A DNA stretch of 55,273 bases from Eubacterium sp. (GTDB taxonomy: Bacteria; Bacillota; Clostridia; Lachnospirales; Lachnospiraceae): contig JAILAR010000063.1 of assembly GCA_024681515.1 (NCBI GenBank), positions 1-55,273 on the forward strand. Reading direction: 5' to 3'. Positions 36,508 through 45,394 of the stretch are shown in pieces. Below the pieces are notes generated by a model. The model saw only the letters and a program-made list of their open reading frames with translations. It was not told where the DNA came from and searched no databases. A program made the translations under genes and the position numbers. The first letter of the stretch is position 1; the number at the start of each line of letters is the position of its first letter.

Positions 36508-37179
36508 CTACCCAAACAGCATATCCGCCGTCTTCTCCAGCTCTCTTCTTTCCTGCGAGTCGTCGTAGCCGCTCTCCTTATCATCGATACCCTTCACCGG
36601 ATCGATGGAAAAGAGGCCGTCCCGGTTGCAGTAAAAGAAGATTCTTCTGACTCCTCTGATCTTAAACCTCGCCTCTGCGCTTCCTTCCGGATAAAGCTTG
36701 CGCATCTGCATATCATCGGTCGATGCCGCCGCAATAAACGAAATGTAATGCTCCTTCGTCATGCCATGATCGATCCGAACATAATACTCATCCTCGATGC
36801 GTTCGATCAGGATCATGTGATGCTCATCTGTCGGCTCCGCAAAAAGCGGTGTAAGCTGTATTCCGTGGCAATGAATGGCCGCCTCGCCCATGCTGTGGAT
36901 CACATTTCCGCAAACCGGGCAGACATAGAACTTCGACCGCATCATATTCGCCGATACATTTTCGTTGTGGATCGTGTTGCCCGAGATCAGCTCCGTGACC
37001 GAGATCCGAAACGCCTCCGCGATGGGTTCCAGCAGAGTGATATCCGGATACCCCTTGCCGGTTTCCCATTTTGAAACCGTCTTGTCGCTGACGCCCAGCT
37101 GCTCTGCGAGCTGCAGCTGCGTCAACTTCCTCTGTTCCCGCAATTCCTTAATGATAGTTCCTGTAACATACTGATTCAT
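36508..37179 (-). CDS. XRE-family regulator with desulfoferrodoxin-like metal-binding domain
   Basis: 223 residues. N-terminal HTH (IIKELREQRKLTQLQLAEQL, GVSDKTVSKWETGKGYPDI). Then a CPVCGNVIHS Cys pair and a domain resembling the iron-binding part of desulfoferrodoxin (AAIHCHGIQLTPL, DEHHMILIERI, HGMTKEHYISFIAAAS), with conserved His and Cys. This combination is common among Firmicutes regulators; a redox- or metal-sensing role is inferred. ATG after AGGAGG. Confidence 0.88.
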   Translation of the reverse strand: MNQYVTGTIIKELREQRKLTQLQLAEQLGVSDKTVSKWETGKGYPDITLLEPIAEAFRISVTELISGNTIHNENVSANMMRSKFYVCPVCGNVIHSMGEAAIHCHGIQLTPLFAEPTDEHHMILIERIEDEYYVRIDHGMTKEHYISFIAAASTDDMQMRKLYPEGSAEARFKIRGVRRIFFYCNRDGLFSIDPVKGIDDKESGYDDSQERRELEKTADMLFG

Positions 37180-37536
37180 CAGCTTTTCCTCCTGAAATAA
37201 TATTCCTTCGAATTGCTTCGGAAAAAGTGTCCCCGGCAGAGCAGGTCCTCAGCGGACATTTCCCGAAAATTCATCTCGCAACACATTATTTATATTACAA
37301 CGACAGCCCTCATGCCAACCTACGGAAAGTAGAGCCGGTCGTTCTTCTCTTATCCATGTTCACAAATCACAGAACTCCTGAACTCGACGAAGTAAAGTGA
37401 AGCTCTTAGCGAAGTAGAGCGTTGTTCAGTGAAGTTTTTAGTGAAGTGAAGTGAAGTTTCTCTTTACAACTTCACTTCATTATACTAAAGGTATCAAAAG
37501 TGTAAAATCCGCTTGTACAAGGGGGGGAGGATTCTT
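37180..37536. other. Gene-free region with GAAGT repeats and an inverted repeat
   Basis: About 355 bases without a credible gene. From 37390 on, the plus strand is rich in GTGAAG/GAAGT units, with three direct AGTGA-type copies at 37439-37457. A perfect 12-base inverted repeat (TGAAGTGAAGTT, 9-base loop) at 37447-37479 is followed by TATACT, a plausible -10 box for the plus-strand gene. The repeats could be an operator or a junction of an inserted segment. Confidence 0.6.
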
Positions 37537-38994
37537 ATGCAGCTTGAGGAACTGATACCGGGAATCAATCTGGAAACAAAAGAACCCGAGTTTAAAGGAA
37601 TCATAGAAGAAGGATCGACTAAAAATGAGAAGAAGAAGGAAATCGGATGGTTGAAAACCTTTGTGGCATATGCCAATACAGATGGCGGAGCATTATATAT
37701 CGGCGTGGATAATAAAACGCATAAGCTAGTTTCACTTACACATGACAAGGCAGATCAGGTAGTATTACTGATCCATCGACTTGTGCGTGAGAAAGTGTCT
37801 CCGACAATTCATTATGATATTATTTCTCACCCGGTTCCCAACACTACCCCAATTCGATATGTGTTGGAAGTTCGAGTGGAGAAGAATCGAAACCTTCCGG
37901 TGGTATTGCATGAAGACGGATTGCTGGGTATCTATATTCGCGAATTCGGACAGACACGGCTTGCAACACATGAGGAGATCCGGGATATGGTTCTCCTTAG
38001 TGAAAATGTTCCTTTTGATAAACCATTTACGCAACGGTTATACAAAAAATCAGATTTCCGAAAGTTTTACGATATGGCAGAGGAGCACGGGGCGAAAATC
38101 ACCGAGAAAGCTCTGATCTCCGTTGGCTTTATGTCAGCTGATAAATATTTGTCGGAGGGTGCACTCCTTTTCGCGGATGATTATTCTGAGAGCCGAACCT
38201 TGACTGTAGCCGCCAAATGGCCGGGGTTGGACAAGGGAAGCGCGATAGTGGAAGCAGATGAAATTTATAGCGGAAACCTGATCGATATCATAAGGAATAC
38301 AACCGCATTCATTCGGAATCGTTCGTCCAATGGGTACAAAAAAGAGGAAGATGGCAGGCAAGATTACATATCCTATCCGATGCGTTCCGTCACAGAAGGA
38401 ATTGTAAATGCTATCGGTCACCGAAATTATTTCATATCCGGTTCACAGATTGAGATTAACCTCTTTCGAGACCGTCTTGAGATTCAATCCCCCGGTTCTC
38501 TCCTGGGAGTTCGGGAGCTTAGAAAAGAGAAAAATATCGCTTCGATAATTCCCAGGAGACGGAATGAGGTGATCTGCAGCATACTGTCCATGCTGAAACT
38601 AATGGAGAATAAAGGCTCAGGGTTTGATACCATCGAAAAGGAGTATTCTCCGTATGGCGAGGCTTACTCTCCATATGTATCATCGGATGCAACTTCTTTC
38701 ACACTTTGCCTGCCGGACCTTACTATTAAAGGCGGAGTCGTGGATGAGAATACAGAGATTGCACATGTATATGTAGATGGCATATTGACAGGAAAAAATG
38801 ATCATCGAATCCTTGCTTTCTGTTATGCACAACCAAAAGATGCGAAAGAGATCGCTGAGAAGATCGGAATCACACCATCTACATATTTTCGGAATGAAGT
38901 ACTGAAGCGCCTGGAATCAGAAGGGTATCTGATCGCGGTGAAAGAAGGACGAAAGGTACTCTATATGGCGAATCATAAGAATGTCCATTTGTGA
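37537..38994 (+). CDS. AlbA_2/Schlafen-type putative DNA-binding, ATP-binding protein
   Basis: 485 residues; ATG after GGGGGGAGG. N-terminal AlbA_2 domain (EFKGIIEEGSTKNEKKKEI in parts, TFVAYANTDGGALYIGVDN, and YIREFGQTRLATHEEI). The middle has the ATPase-like C-domain of this family (MRSVTEGIVNAIGHRNYFIS, SQIEINLFRDRLEIQSPGSL, MENKGSGFDTIEKEY). The C-terminus is a winged helix (AKEIAEKIGITPSTYFRNEVL). Related proteins are regulators or part of mobile or defence islands. It runs against its neighbours, has visibly more AT-rich codons, and borders repeat copy D: signs of insertion. Confidence 0.88.
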   Translation: MQLEELIPGINLETKEPEFKGIIEEGSTKNEKKKEIGWLKTFVAYANTDGGALYIGVDNKTHKLVSLTHDKADQVVLLIHRLVREKVSPTIHYDIISHPVPNTTPIRYVLEVRVEKNRNLPVVLHEDGLLGIYIREFGQTRLATHEEIRDMVLLSENVPFDKPFTQRLYKKSDFRKFYDMAEEHGAKITEKALISVGFMSADKYLSEGALLFADDYSESRTLTVAAKWPGLDKGSAIVEADEIYSGNLIDIIRNTTAFIRNRSSNGYKKEEDGRQDYISYPMRSVTEGIVNAIGHRNYFISGSQIEINLFRDRLEIQSPGSLLGVRELRKEKNIASIIPRRRNEVICSILSMLKLMENKGSGFDTIEKEYSPYGEAYSPYVSSDATSFTLCLPDLTIKGGVVDENTEIAHVYVDGILTGKNDHRILAFCYAQPKDAKEIAEKIGITPSTYFRNEVLKRLESEGYLIAVKEGRKVLYMANHKNVHL

Positions 38995-39034
38995 CGATAT
39001 TTCTAACTTAAATGGTTCATAATTTCTTACCTCC

Positions 39035-39081
39035 ATTCCACACTTCGCGCCTACCCACGCTCCGTGATCATGATTCTGAAA
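39035..39081 (-). repeat. Interspersed intergenic repeat, copy D (partial)
   Basis: Minus strand: GATCACGGAGCG, a short spacer, GGCGCGAAGTGTGGAATGGAGG. It keeps the gene-proximal half, including a ribosome-binding site and an ATG at 39017, but the frame behind it closes after five codons. It looks like the front of a gene that was lost. Confidence 0.65.
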
Positions 39082-39160
39082 TGGAGTATAGATCATTTTC
39101 GGAGTATATGGTACCTACGCAGAGTAGGGTGCCCTCTCCTGCCGGTTTACGGTTCTTTGA

Positions 39161-40315
39161 TCACACTAAAAAGTCAGCATCTGCCCTGATCATTTCAAAC
39201 ATCCGGACTGCGCCTTCAAAATAAAATTCTTCCGCCCGGCTCATGACTTCTTCCCACGGAACACTCGTGTTCGTTGTCGTCAGGAGCGTCGTGATCCCAA
39301 ATTTCAGCAATTCCTCGTGGCCCTCGCCCAAAGAGCCGCAGAGACCGATCACAGGGATATTCATGGCTTTGGCCTGTCGGCCTACGCCCTGCATCACCTT
39401 TCCGTAACAGCTCTGTCTGTCCGCACAGCCCTCTCCGGTGATCACCAGATCCACGCCGGAAAGCCGTTTCTTAAAATGTACCAGATCAAGTACCGTTTCT
39501 ATGCCGGAGCGCATGTTCCCTCCCGGGAAGATCGCCAGCGCCGCGCCGAGTCCGCCGGCCGCGCCGCTTCCGGGGATCCTGTCAGCATCCACGCCCGTCT
39601 CCCGGAGCACCGCCTCCCGGAAATTACACATCCCCGCCTCCAGCCGTTCCAGCATCTCAGGCGTGCCGCCCTTCTGTTTTCCATAGGTCATGGTGGCACC
39701 GGTCGGCCCGGTAAGCGGATTTGTCACATCACACATCACCGTGATATGAGCCTCCTTTACCCGTGGATCCAGACCGCTTCGGTCAATGCTGCACACCTTT
39801 TCCAGATCCTCACCTCTGCCCTCCAAAGGATTTCCGCCCTGGTCAAGGAACCGGATCCCCAGTGCGCGGAGGCATCCCATACCACCGTCATTTGTTGCAC
39901 TGCCTCCGATAGCGACTGAGATATCACGGATTCCCCGGTCCAGTGCGTCGCGGATCATTTCCCCGGTTCCGTAACTGGATGTAAGAAGCGGATTCCTCTG
40001 CTCGGTCGGAACCAGCGGGAGTCCGGAGGCTGCGGACATTTCGATCACCGCCCGCTCGCTGCCGATCATCCCATAGAATGCTTCCCGCTTCTTCATCAGC
40101 GGATCATGGGCAAGAACCTTCACCCTCTTTCCACCCTCCGCAGCAAGCACAGCATCCACCGTACCCTCTCCGCCGTCGGCCACAGGCACGCCCTCACATT
40201 CCGCATCCGGAAAAACCTGCTTTGCCGCCTTCGTTAACAGTCGAATCGTATCCTGACAGGAGAGCGTTCCCTTGAAAGAATCTGATGCAAATAAAAAATG
40301 ATATTTATCTTTCAT
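39161..40315 (-). CDS. glxK: Glycerate kinase
   Basis: 384 residues. Phosphorylates D-glycerate; GckA/GlxK type I family. Visible: ASDSFKGTLSCQDTI at the N-terminus, VPVADGGEGTVDAV, GGSATNDGGMGCLRALG, GSGAAGGLGAAL and DLVITGEGCADRQS. ATG two bases after the stop of the upstream M24 gene, so translation is likely coupled. Full length. Confidence 0.95.
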   Translation of the reverse strand: MKDKYHFLFASDSFKGTLSCQDTIRLLTKAAKQVFPDAECEGVPVADGGEGTVDAVLAAEGGKRVKVLAHDPLMKKREAFYGMIGSERAVIEMSAASGLPLVPTEQRNPLLTSSYGTGEMIRDALDRGIRDISVAIGGSATNDGGMGCLRALGIRFLDQGGNPLEGRGEDLEKVCSIDRSGLDPRVKEAHITVMCDVTNPLTGPTGATMTYGKQKGGTPEMLERLEAGMCNFREAVLRETGVDADRIPGSGAAGGLGAALAIFPGGNMRSGIETVLDLVHFKKRLSGVDLVITGEGCADRQSCYGKVMQGVGRQAKAMNIPVIGLCGSLGEGHEELLKFGITTLLTTTNTSVPWEEVMSRAEEFYFEGAVRMFEMIRADADFLV

Positions 40316-40317
40316 TT

Positions 40318-41013
40318 TTACAGTTCCCTGATTGATCCTTCATCAAAGTAGTAGATGTTCTCCATCTTATACCCATATTTCGAGCCGCTGACACTGATAT
40401 GCGGCTCAAAGGTAAAGAAGCTGACATCGCCGAGTTTTGCGTTGTTCCCCTTTTCAATGTAGATCCGATCCTCTTTCCTGCGAACGATGGAATGACCAAG
40501 ATTTCCCAGGAAGTCCAGGTTGATATATCCCTCCGCTTTGATGAATTCATTCATCCGATAATAGAGCTCTTCAAATGTCATCTGCGGACTCACGATCTGT
40601 GTCATCGTATCATGAAGCTTCTTCTCCATTAGCACGCCGCTGCGCCACTCATCGTTTTTTATCTCATCAACGGACTGCACAACCTTGCCGTCTTCCACAA
40701 TGACAGTCCTTGCGTAATCCCCCCAGGTATCCCCAACCTGCGGACTGAGATCAATGGTGATGATATCATCGGATCCGATCACTCTGTCCGAAGCGGAATA
40801 CTCGCGCCCGGACACGGAAACGGTGGTCTCATCTCCCGAAAAAACAAAGGCTCCGATATCGTAGTACCAGAAGGAGTCCGCTCCAAGGTTTTTCAGCTTA
40901 TCTTCACATAACCGGCGTACCTCCAAGAGAGGCATACCCGTGGTGATCCTGGTTTTGATATATTCTATGGTCTCTTTTGCGTAACTCTGTACAGCTTTAT
41001 ATTCAGATAACAT
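40318..41013 (-). CDS. M24-family metallopeptidase-like protein
   Basis: 231 residues: only the creatinase/aminopeptidase-type domain, without the N-terminal domain of Xaa-Pro peptidases. Metal ligands appear present: ITIDLSPQVGDTWGDYAR (two Asp), NLGHSIVR (His), FFTFEPHIS (Glu) and MENIYYF (Glu). A cytosolic peptidase or hydrolase role is likely; the substrate is unknown. ATG after AAAGGGGG. Overlap-like spacing to glycerate kinase suggests an operon with radical SAM upstream. Confidence 0.85.
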   Translation of the reverse strand: MLSEYKAVQSYAKETIEYIKTRITTGMPLLEVRRLCEDKLKNLGADSFWYYDIGAFVFSGDETTVSVSGREYSASDRVIGSDDIITIDLSPQVGDTWGDYARTVIVEDGKVVQSVDEIKNDEWRSGVLMEKKLHDTMTQIVSPQMTFEELYYRMNEFIKAEGYINLDFLGNLGHSIVRRKEDRIYIEKGNNAKLGDVSFFTFEPHISVSGSKYGYKMENIYYFDEGSIREL

Positions 41014-41025
41014 TTTATTCCCCCT

Positions 41026-41904
41026 TTACAGATCAAATATGCTCATCTGCGGATACTTGTCCGGCAATTCCCGCATATAATTGAAACACGCATCCGGAGT
41101 CGACAGGATCCCATTCTCCTTACAGATTCTCTGAAATATCCCCAGCAACTCCTTTGCATTCGGGCTTGGCAGTTCATACGAATTCCCGTACCTCTTAATG
41201 TACCGCTCCTTCATTCCCGGAAAATGCCTGTCCAGAGCCGCATAATAGTATTCCCGATCACCCTCCCGAAGTGTAAGTCCCATGCCGAAATCAATAACAC
41301 CCTTTACGCCGACTCTGACACACTCATTCAGAATGGCCGTGATATTCTCCTCTGTGTCATTGATAAACGGCAGGATCGGCGTAAGCCAGACGATGGTCGG
41401 AATGCCCCTTCTCTGCATTTCTTCCAGCACTTCGATCCGGCGCTTCGTATTGCAGACATTCGGTTCCAATATCCGGCACAGGTCATCGTCATAGGTTGTA
41501 AGCGTCATCTGGACCACGCATTTTGTGGATCGGTTGATCTCCGACAGCAAGTCGATATCCCGAAGGATCCGGTCGGACTTTGTCTGGATCGCAATTCCAA
41601 ATCCGTATTTCAGAACGATCTCCAGGCACCGCCTTGTCAGTTTTAGCTCTTCTTCGCAGTGCATATACGGATCCGACATCGCACCGGTTCCGATCATGCA
41701 CTTCTTTCGCTTCGACCTCAGAGCCTTTTCCAACAGTTCCGGTGCGTTCTGCTTCACCTCAATATCTTCAAAGGGATGCGTGAACTGATAACACCTGCTC
41801 CTGCTGTCGCAGTAGATACAGCCATGCGTACATCCACGATATATATTCATTCCAAAGTATCCGCCGCTGCCGGTCAGGATCCCTTTTGCATCTACAAAGT
41901 GCAT
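41026..41904 (-). CDS. Radical SAM protein, SPL-like family
   Basis: 292 residues from ATG 41904, which has GAGGAG 8 bases upstream. The CTHGCIYCDSRS motif binds the 4Fe-4S cluster (CxxxCxxC). Other family regions: GTGAMSDPYMHCEEEL and VWLTPILPFINDTEENI. The general fold matches the spore photoproduct lyase-related radical SAM group found singly in many Firmicutes; the substrate is unknown. First gene of a likely operon with the M24 and glycerate kinase genes. Confidence 0.9.
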   Translation of the reverse strand: MHFVDAKGILTGSGGYFGMNIYRGCTHGCIYCDSRSRCYQFTHPFEDIEVKQNAPELLEKALRSKRKKCMIGTGAMSDPYMHCEEELKLTRRCLEIVLKYGFGIAIQTKSDRILRDIDLLSEINRSTKCVVQMTLTTYDDDLCRILEPNVCNTKRRIEVLEEMQRRGIPTIVWLTPILPFINDTEENITAILNECVRVGVKGVIDFGMGLTLREGDREYYYAALDRHFPGMKERYIKRYGNSYELPSPNAKELLGIFQRICKENGILSTPDACFNYMRELPDKYPQMSIFDL

Positions 41905-41983
41905 ATTATCAGCTCCTCGCAGTTTTCTCTCGCGTTCCATATGTATCATACCAGATCAAATATGTCATCTGTATGTCATATTT

Positions 41984-42012
41984 ATTATAACCATTCATCT
42001 TTTTCATTCCAA
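41984..42012 (-). promoter_or_regulatory. Promoter for the radical SAM operon
   Basis: Minus strand: TTGGAA (42007-42012), 17-base spacer, TATAAT (41984-41989), 80 bases before the start codon. Confidence 0.75.
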
Positions 42013-42077
42013 GAGGAGAAAGCAATTTGCCGAACAAAAAACGTTCCATATTGGCACATCCACGCCACACCACGCTC

Positions 42078-42106
42078 TTCCAAAGTATGGTTGCTTCGTT
42101 TATAAT
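42078..42106 (+). promoter_or_regulatory. Promoter for the LD-carboxypeptidase gene
   Basis: TTCCAA (42078-42083), 17-base spacer, TATAAT (42101-42106). The -10 box is consensus, the -35 weak; 48 bases before the ATG. Confidence 0.55.
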
Positions 42107-42154
42107 CAGATGTGTGATCGATGTAAACGTAATAATAAACGTAGGAGCAGAATA

Positions 42155-43298
42155 ATGCGAATAAAAATGCAAACAAAAATGAAATTCAGAAAGATACTTG
42201 CGGTCACTGTTTCGGCAGCGCTGGTCTGCGGCATGCTTTCCGGGTGCATGAGAAAAGAGGAAAAAGCAGCAGAGCCTGCGGATACGCAGGCCGAAGGCGA
42301 AGCACGCCTGTTCTCCGAAGGAGTGGATACTGTCATTGAGATAACAGGATTTAAAAAGTATACCGGAGCGGATGCAGAGTGCTTTCTGAAAGCCGGAGAT
42401 AAGGTGGCAGTGATCTCTCCGTCATCTCTCCCTACCAGAGAGCAGGCGGATGCCACGATACGGGGGCTTACGGAATGGGGCTATGTTCCGGTAGAGGGGA
42501 AATATGTCTGTACAGTGGATCGTACACTGGATAACTGCCGGGAGGATCTGGAATGGGCTCTCTCGGATCCTGAGATTAAAGCAGTTTTCTGCGTGCGGGG
42601 CGGATATGCCTCCTGCGAGGTTATGGAAGTGGCGGACCGGAAACTAATCACAGAGGCCCGAAAACCCATCATCGGGTTCAGCGACATCACGGCCTGTCAT
42701 TCAACCTGGACCAGAGCAGGGGTTCCTTCCATACACGCATCCATGAGCGCCGCATTTACCGATCTTCCGAAGGATTGTGCAGACACGGAAAGAAACATGC
42801 TGCGCGGAGAGATACCGACCTATAAATGCGCAGGCAGCGAGTATGACAGACAGGGCACTGCAGAGGGAATTCTGATCGGCGGAAATCTGACCATCATGAC
42901 CACCGTTGCCAATACCGAATATGACAGCACGAAGTTGGATCAGCCTTACATCCTCTTCCTGGAGGACTGCGAATGTGATTACCACCAGGTACATTACAGC
43001 ATGACGGTCCTGAAGAACAACGGTGTTCTGGATCATGCAGCCGGGATAATTTTGGGAGAATGGACGGATACGGATCCGATGCCCGGCGATTACGTGGGGG
43101 ATTCCAGAGGCGGAAAGTTTAGCGGTGTATATGATATGATCTACCGGCAATTCCTGAAGGATCTGGATGTCCCTGTCGCATATGGATTCCCCGCAGGTCA
43201 TGGGGGGAAATAATTACCCCCTGCTGATGGGTGAGAAGGCACGTCTCACTGTCACACAGGATAGCTATACACTGGAGTGGACAGACACAGGAAACTGA
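42155..43298 (+). pseudogene. S66 LD-carboxypeptidase lipoprotein with 3' frameshift
   Basis: ATG 42155 after TAGGAG. Lipoprotein signal with lipobox LSGC (about residues 26-29), then an S66-family (LdcA/MccF) domain: VAVISPSSLP, AVFCVRGGYAS, the serine nucleophile in IIGFSDIT, the Glu region (FLEDCECDY) and the His in FPAGHGG. The frame breaks at a run of six G at 43201-43206 and stops at 43213; removing one G restores NNYPLLMGEKARLTV and a normal end at 43298. Catalytic residues lie before the break; about 30 residues are lost. It may be a true mutation, phase-variable tract, or sequencing error. Confidence 0.8.
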
Positions 43299-43380
43299 CC
43301 TCCATCATCGTATTCCAATCGAGCAGACCAATAACGAAGCAATGCCATCCGACACCACACATCTGCATAAAGAGAAACAA

Positions 43381-43416
43381 AAAGGCAGCCGTCAGATCAT
43401 CACATCTGACGGCTGC
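43381..43416 (-). terminator. Terminator after the GyrI-like gene
   Basis: Minus strand: GCAGCCGTCAGAT, 6-base loop, ATCTGACGGCTGC, then CTTTTTGTTTC. Strong stem with a T tract; A tract on the other side could also serve the convergent LD-carboxypeptidase gene. Confidence 0.88.
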
Positions 43417-43428
43417 TCACGTCTTCCC

Positions 43429-43905
43429 TTATTTCTTCTTCACCGGGATCCAAATCTCACAGTAGTAGTTTTCGTCCTGCGTTCCCTTCTCGTACTTTGA
43501 CGGGTCATCGTAATACTCCACGCAGTATCCGGCAGCGAACTCATACTCTTTAAGCGCCGGCAGCCACTCCGTAAAGATCCTGGTGTTCACATCCTGCAAA
43601 GCGTTGGGCATCGCTCCCTTGCAGGGGAATACCGCCCAGTCAAAGGAAGGTATCGTCCTGGTAACCAGTGTTTTCGGTACTTCCACACGCGGATTGTAGG
43701 GATCAGCGATCAGATACTCAAAATTTTCCTTTCCCATATCCGCATCAATATTGATTCCGTACATACCCATAACGTACCTGCCGAGCCCCGCCTGATAATG
43801 CTCCTGCCAGAACTTCGGGACACTTTCCTTCGCGCCTTCGTAAGAGAATGTCTTCGCGTTCGCGATCACTGTAAATGCTTCCTTTTTGACGATCCTGTAA
43901 TCCAT
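43429..43905 (-). CDS. GyrI-like / AraC effector-binding domain protein
   Basis: About 158 residues from ATG 43905 (MDYRIVKKEAFTVIANAKTF), preceded by GGAGG at 7 bases. The C-terminal part ends VEYYDDPSKYEKGT...YCEIWIPVKKK, the usual finish of the small-molecule-binding domain of AraC regulators. In a full-length AraC protein this ATG would be an internal methionine; here the DNA-binding part is lost upstream, so the domain may be expressed alone. Confidence 0.8.
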   Translation of the reverse strand: MDYRIVKKEAFTVIANAKTFSYEGAKESVPKFWQEHYQAGLGRYVMGMYGINIDADMGKENFEYLIADPYNPRVEVPKTLVTRTIPSFDWAVFPCKGAMPNALQDVNTRIFTEWLPALKEYEFAAGYCVEYYDDPSKYEKGTQDENYYCEIWIPVKKK

Positions 43906-44016
43906 GAGATAGCCTCCTTCTAATGAAATCTTCAGTTTCAGCGGAGCAAAGGTTTTCAGAAGTACCCCATCTTTCCGAACAGAAGACGGAGACACGCCAT
44001 GGAATCCGGTCATTCC
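43906..44016 (-). pseudogene. Remnant of the AraC-type DNA-binding part
   Basis: In frame with the GyrI-like domain: HGVSPSSVRKDGVLLKTFAP followed by LKLKISLEGGYL matches the typical end of the second AraC helix-turn-helix and linker. Further upstream the sequence no longer looks like AraC and runs into the CAT-like gene. It therefore seems a 5'-truncated regulator. Confidence 0.65.
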
Positions 44017-44137
44017 ATGTTGCTTACTCCCTTCGCCTGCTGTGCCCCTATCTAATCTCATGGAAATTGTTCCTGCCCGACTTTTCTTGTCTTTATTTGT
44101 CCGTTTGTAACTATTCACGTGAATACCCTCATCCCAC

Positions 44138-44785
44138 TCATCTCGTCCACGTCGAAATTTCACGTTCCAACATCCTGTAAACATTTGCCACCAGGAAACC
44201 ATCTGCTATGGCATGGTTCAGTCGGACGCTCACCGGCATCATCAGTCTGCCGCCTTCCTCCCGGTATTTTCCCCAGTTAATGATGGGCGGAAAATGTAAG
44301 TATCCGTCCGGCAGCTCGACATTCAGGGAATCGTAGGACAGCCAGGAGATGTACGATGCATCAAACCAGTTGGGATGATTCATCAGATCCAGCCCGTATT
44401 CCCTTGTCTTCTTTGCGTTCTCCACATCGCTTACGGCGTTTCGGTAGAACTCTTCATAATCCTCATAATACGTCGTATACACCGGCGTGCAGGTTTCCGT
44501 ATCCTCATGAAAGATATACTGGATCGGATTGATGCTGTCATAGCAGATCAGCTCCCCAGACTGCCAGAGATATCCCATTTTATAGTCGTCTCTTGAATTC
44601 AGCACCTTTGAAAGCACATACAGAAAATTGATGTAGAATTTGGTCCCTGTCCGCCCTGAATACTCCACCAGATCCGTAACATCGATCCTCGCCGTCATGG
44701 AAGTGGAGCATTTGCAATCCTCCGTAAAATGGCGGTATACACCGCTCCGGTAATACTTCTCTTTATCTATAACACGATAATTCAT
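44138..44785 (-). CDS. Chloramphenicol acetyltransferase-like protein (CAT type A family)
   Basis: About 215 residues from ATG 44785 (MNYRVIDKEKYYR), normal for the CAT family. Visible: FYINFLYVLSKVLN, TCTPVYTTYYEDYEEFY and the active-site region VRLNHAIADGFLVANVYRML: the catalytic His and structural Asp of HHxxxDG are kept, with Asn for the first His. Related chromosomal proteins need not confer chloramphenicol resistance. Ribosome-binding site is weak. Confidence 0.85.
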   Translation of the reverse strand: MNYRVIDKEKYYRSGVYRHFTEDCKCSTSMTARIDVTDLVEYSGRTGTKFYINFLYVLSKVLNSRDDYKMGYLWQSGELICYDSINPIQYIFHEDTETCTPVYTTYYEDYEEFYRNAVSDVENAKKTREYGLDLMNHPNWFDASYISWLSYDSLNVELPDGYLHFPPIINWGKYREEGGRLMMPVSVRLNHAIADGFLVANVYRMLEREISTWTR

Positions 44786-44884
44786 TTTTGTTTTTGTTTT
44801 CCAATTATCGATGGATGATCGGATTTTCCTTTCTCCCGGGTTCTGCCGGGTCACTCAAGCTCAACTCTTTTAAGCACCGACAGA

Positions 44885-45379
44885 TCATACAATCTCCATA
44901 TCGATGCAGGTCCAGGTTCCGATGGGCATCTCGCATTCCCTCCGGGCATACTCCCGAAAGCCTATCGCTTCATAACAACGCTTTGCCGCCTCGTTATTCT
45001 CAAATACGCCCAGATCGATCCTTGACGCAAGTTGTTTCTCCCTTACATACTTGATTCCGAGCTGAAGCATTTTCTTTCCGTATCCCTTTCCCCTCAGCGA
45101 AGGATCCACGATAACAAAGCCGAAACGTACCGAGCTGTCATCATCCACTCTCGGATATCTTATGATGAAATGTCCTGACACATCACCATTATCATCCACC
45201 AACGTAAGAGGAAAGAACCGGCCGGATTCAATCTGCGGTGTATAGCTTTCGTTGATATCCTCTCCCGAAAGCGGATATTTATTAAACCTGTCGGCAGACC
45301 ATCTGTATAATTCTTCTTCCGTCCGAAGCCATCCGGCTATGATTGCGGCATCTTCCTGTTTAAAGTCTCTCAGTCTCAT
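44885..45379 (-). CDS. GNAT family N-acetyltransferase
   Basis: 164 residues. Acetyl-CoA site VDPSLRGKGYGKKMLQLGI and C-terminal NNEAAKRCYEAIGFREYA are characteristic. ATG 45379 has GGAGG 5 bases upstream; a slightly earlier ATG contains that site and lacks its own. Substrate unknown; 15 bases downstream of the DinB-like gene. Confidence 0.9.
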   Translation of the reverse strand: MRLRDFKQEDAAIIAGWLRTEEELYRWSADRFNKYPLSGEDINESYTPQIESGRFFPLTLVDDNGDVSGHFIIRYPRVDDDSSVRFGFVIVDPSLRGKGYGKKMLQLGIKYVREKQLASRIDLGVFENNEAAKRCYEAIGFREYARRECEMPIGTWTCIDMEIV

Positions 45380-45394
45380 AATGTCCTCCATCAG

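Noticed and set aside
44138-44785. Antibiotic resistance gene (chloramphenicol)
   Set aside because: The CAT-like fold is clear, but sequence alone and the altered first His of the active-site motif do not support a resistance call.
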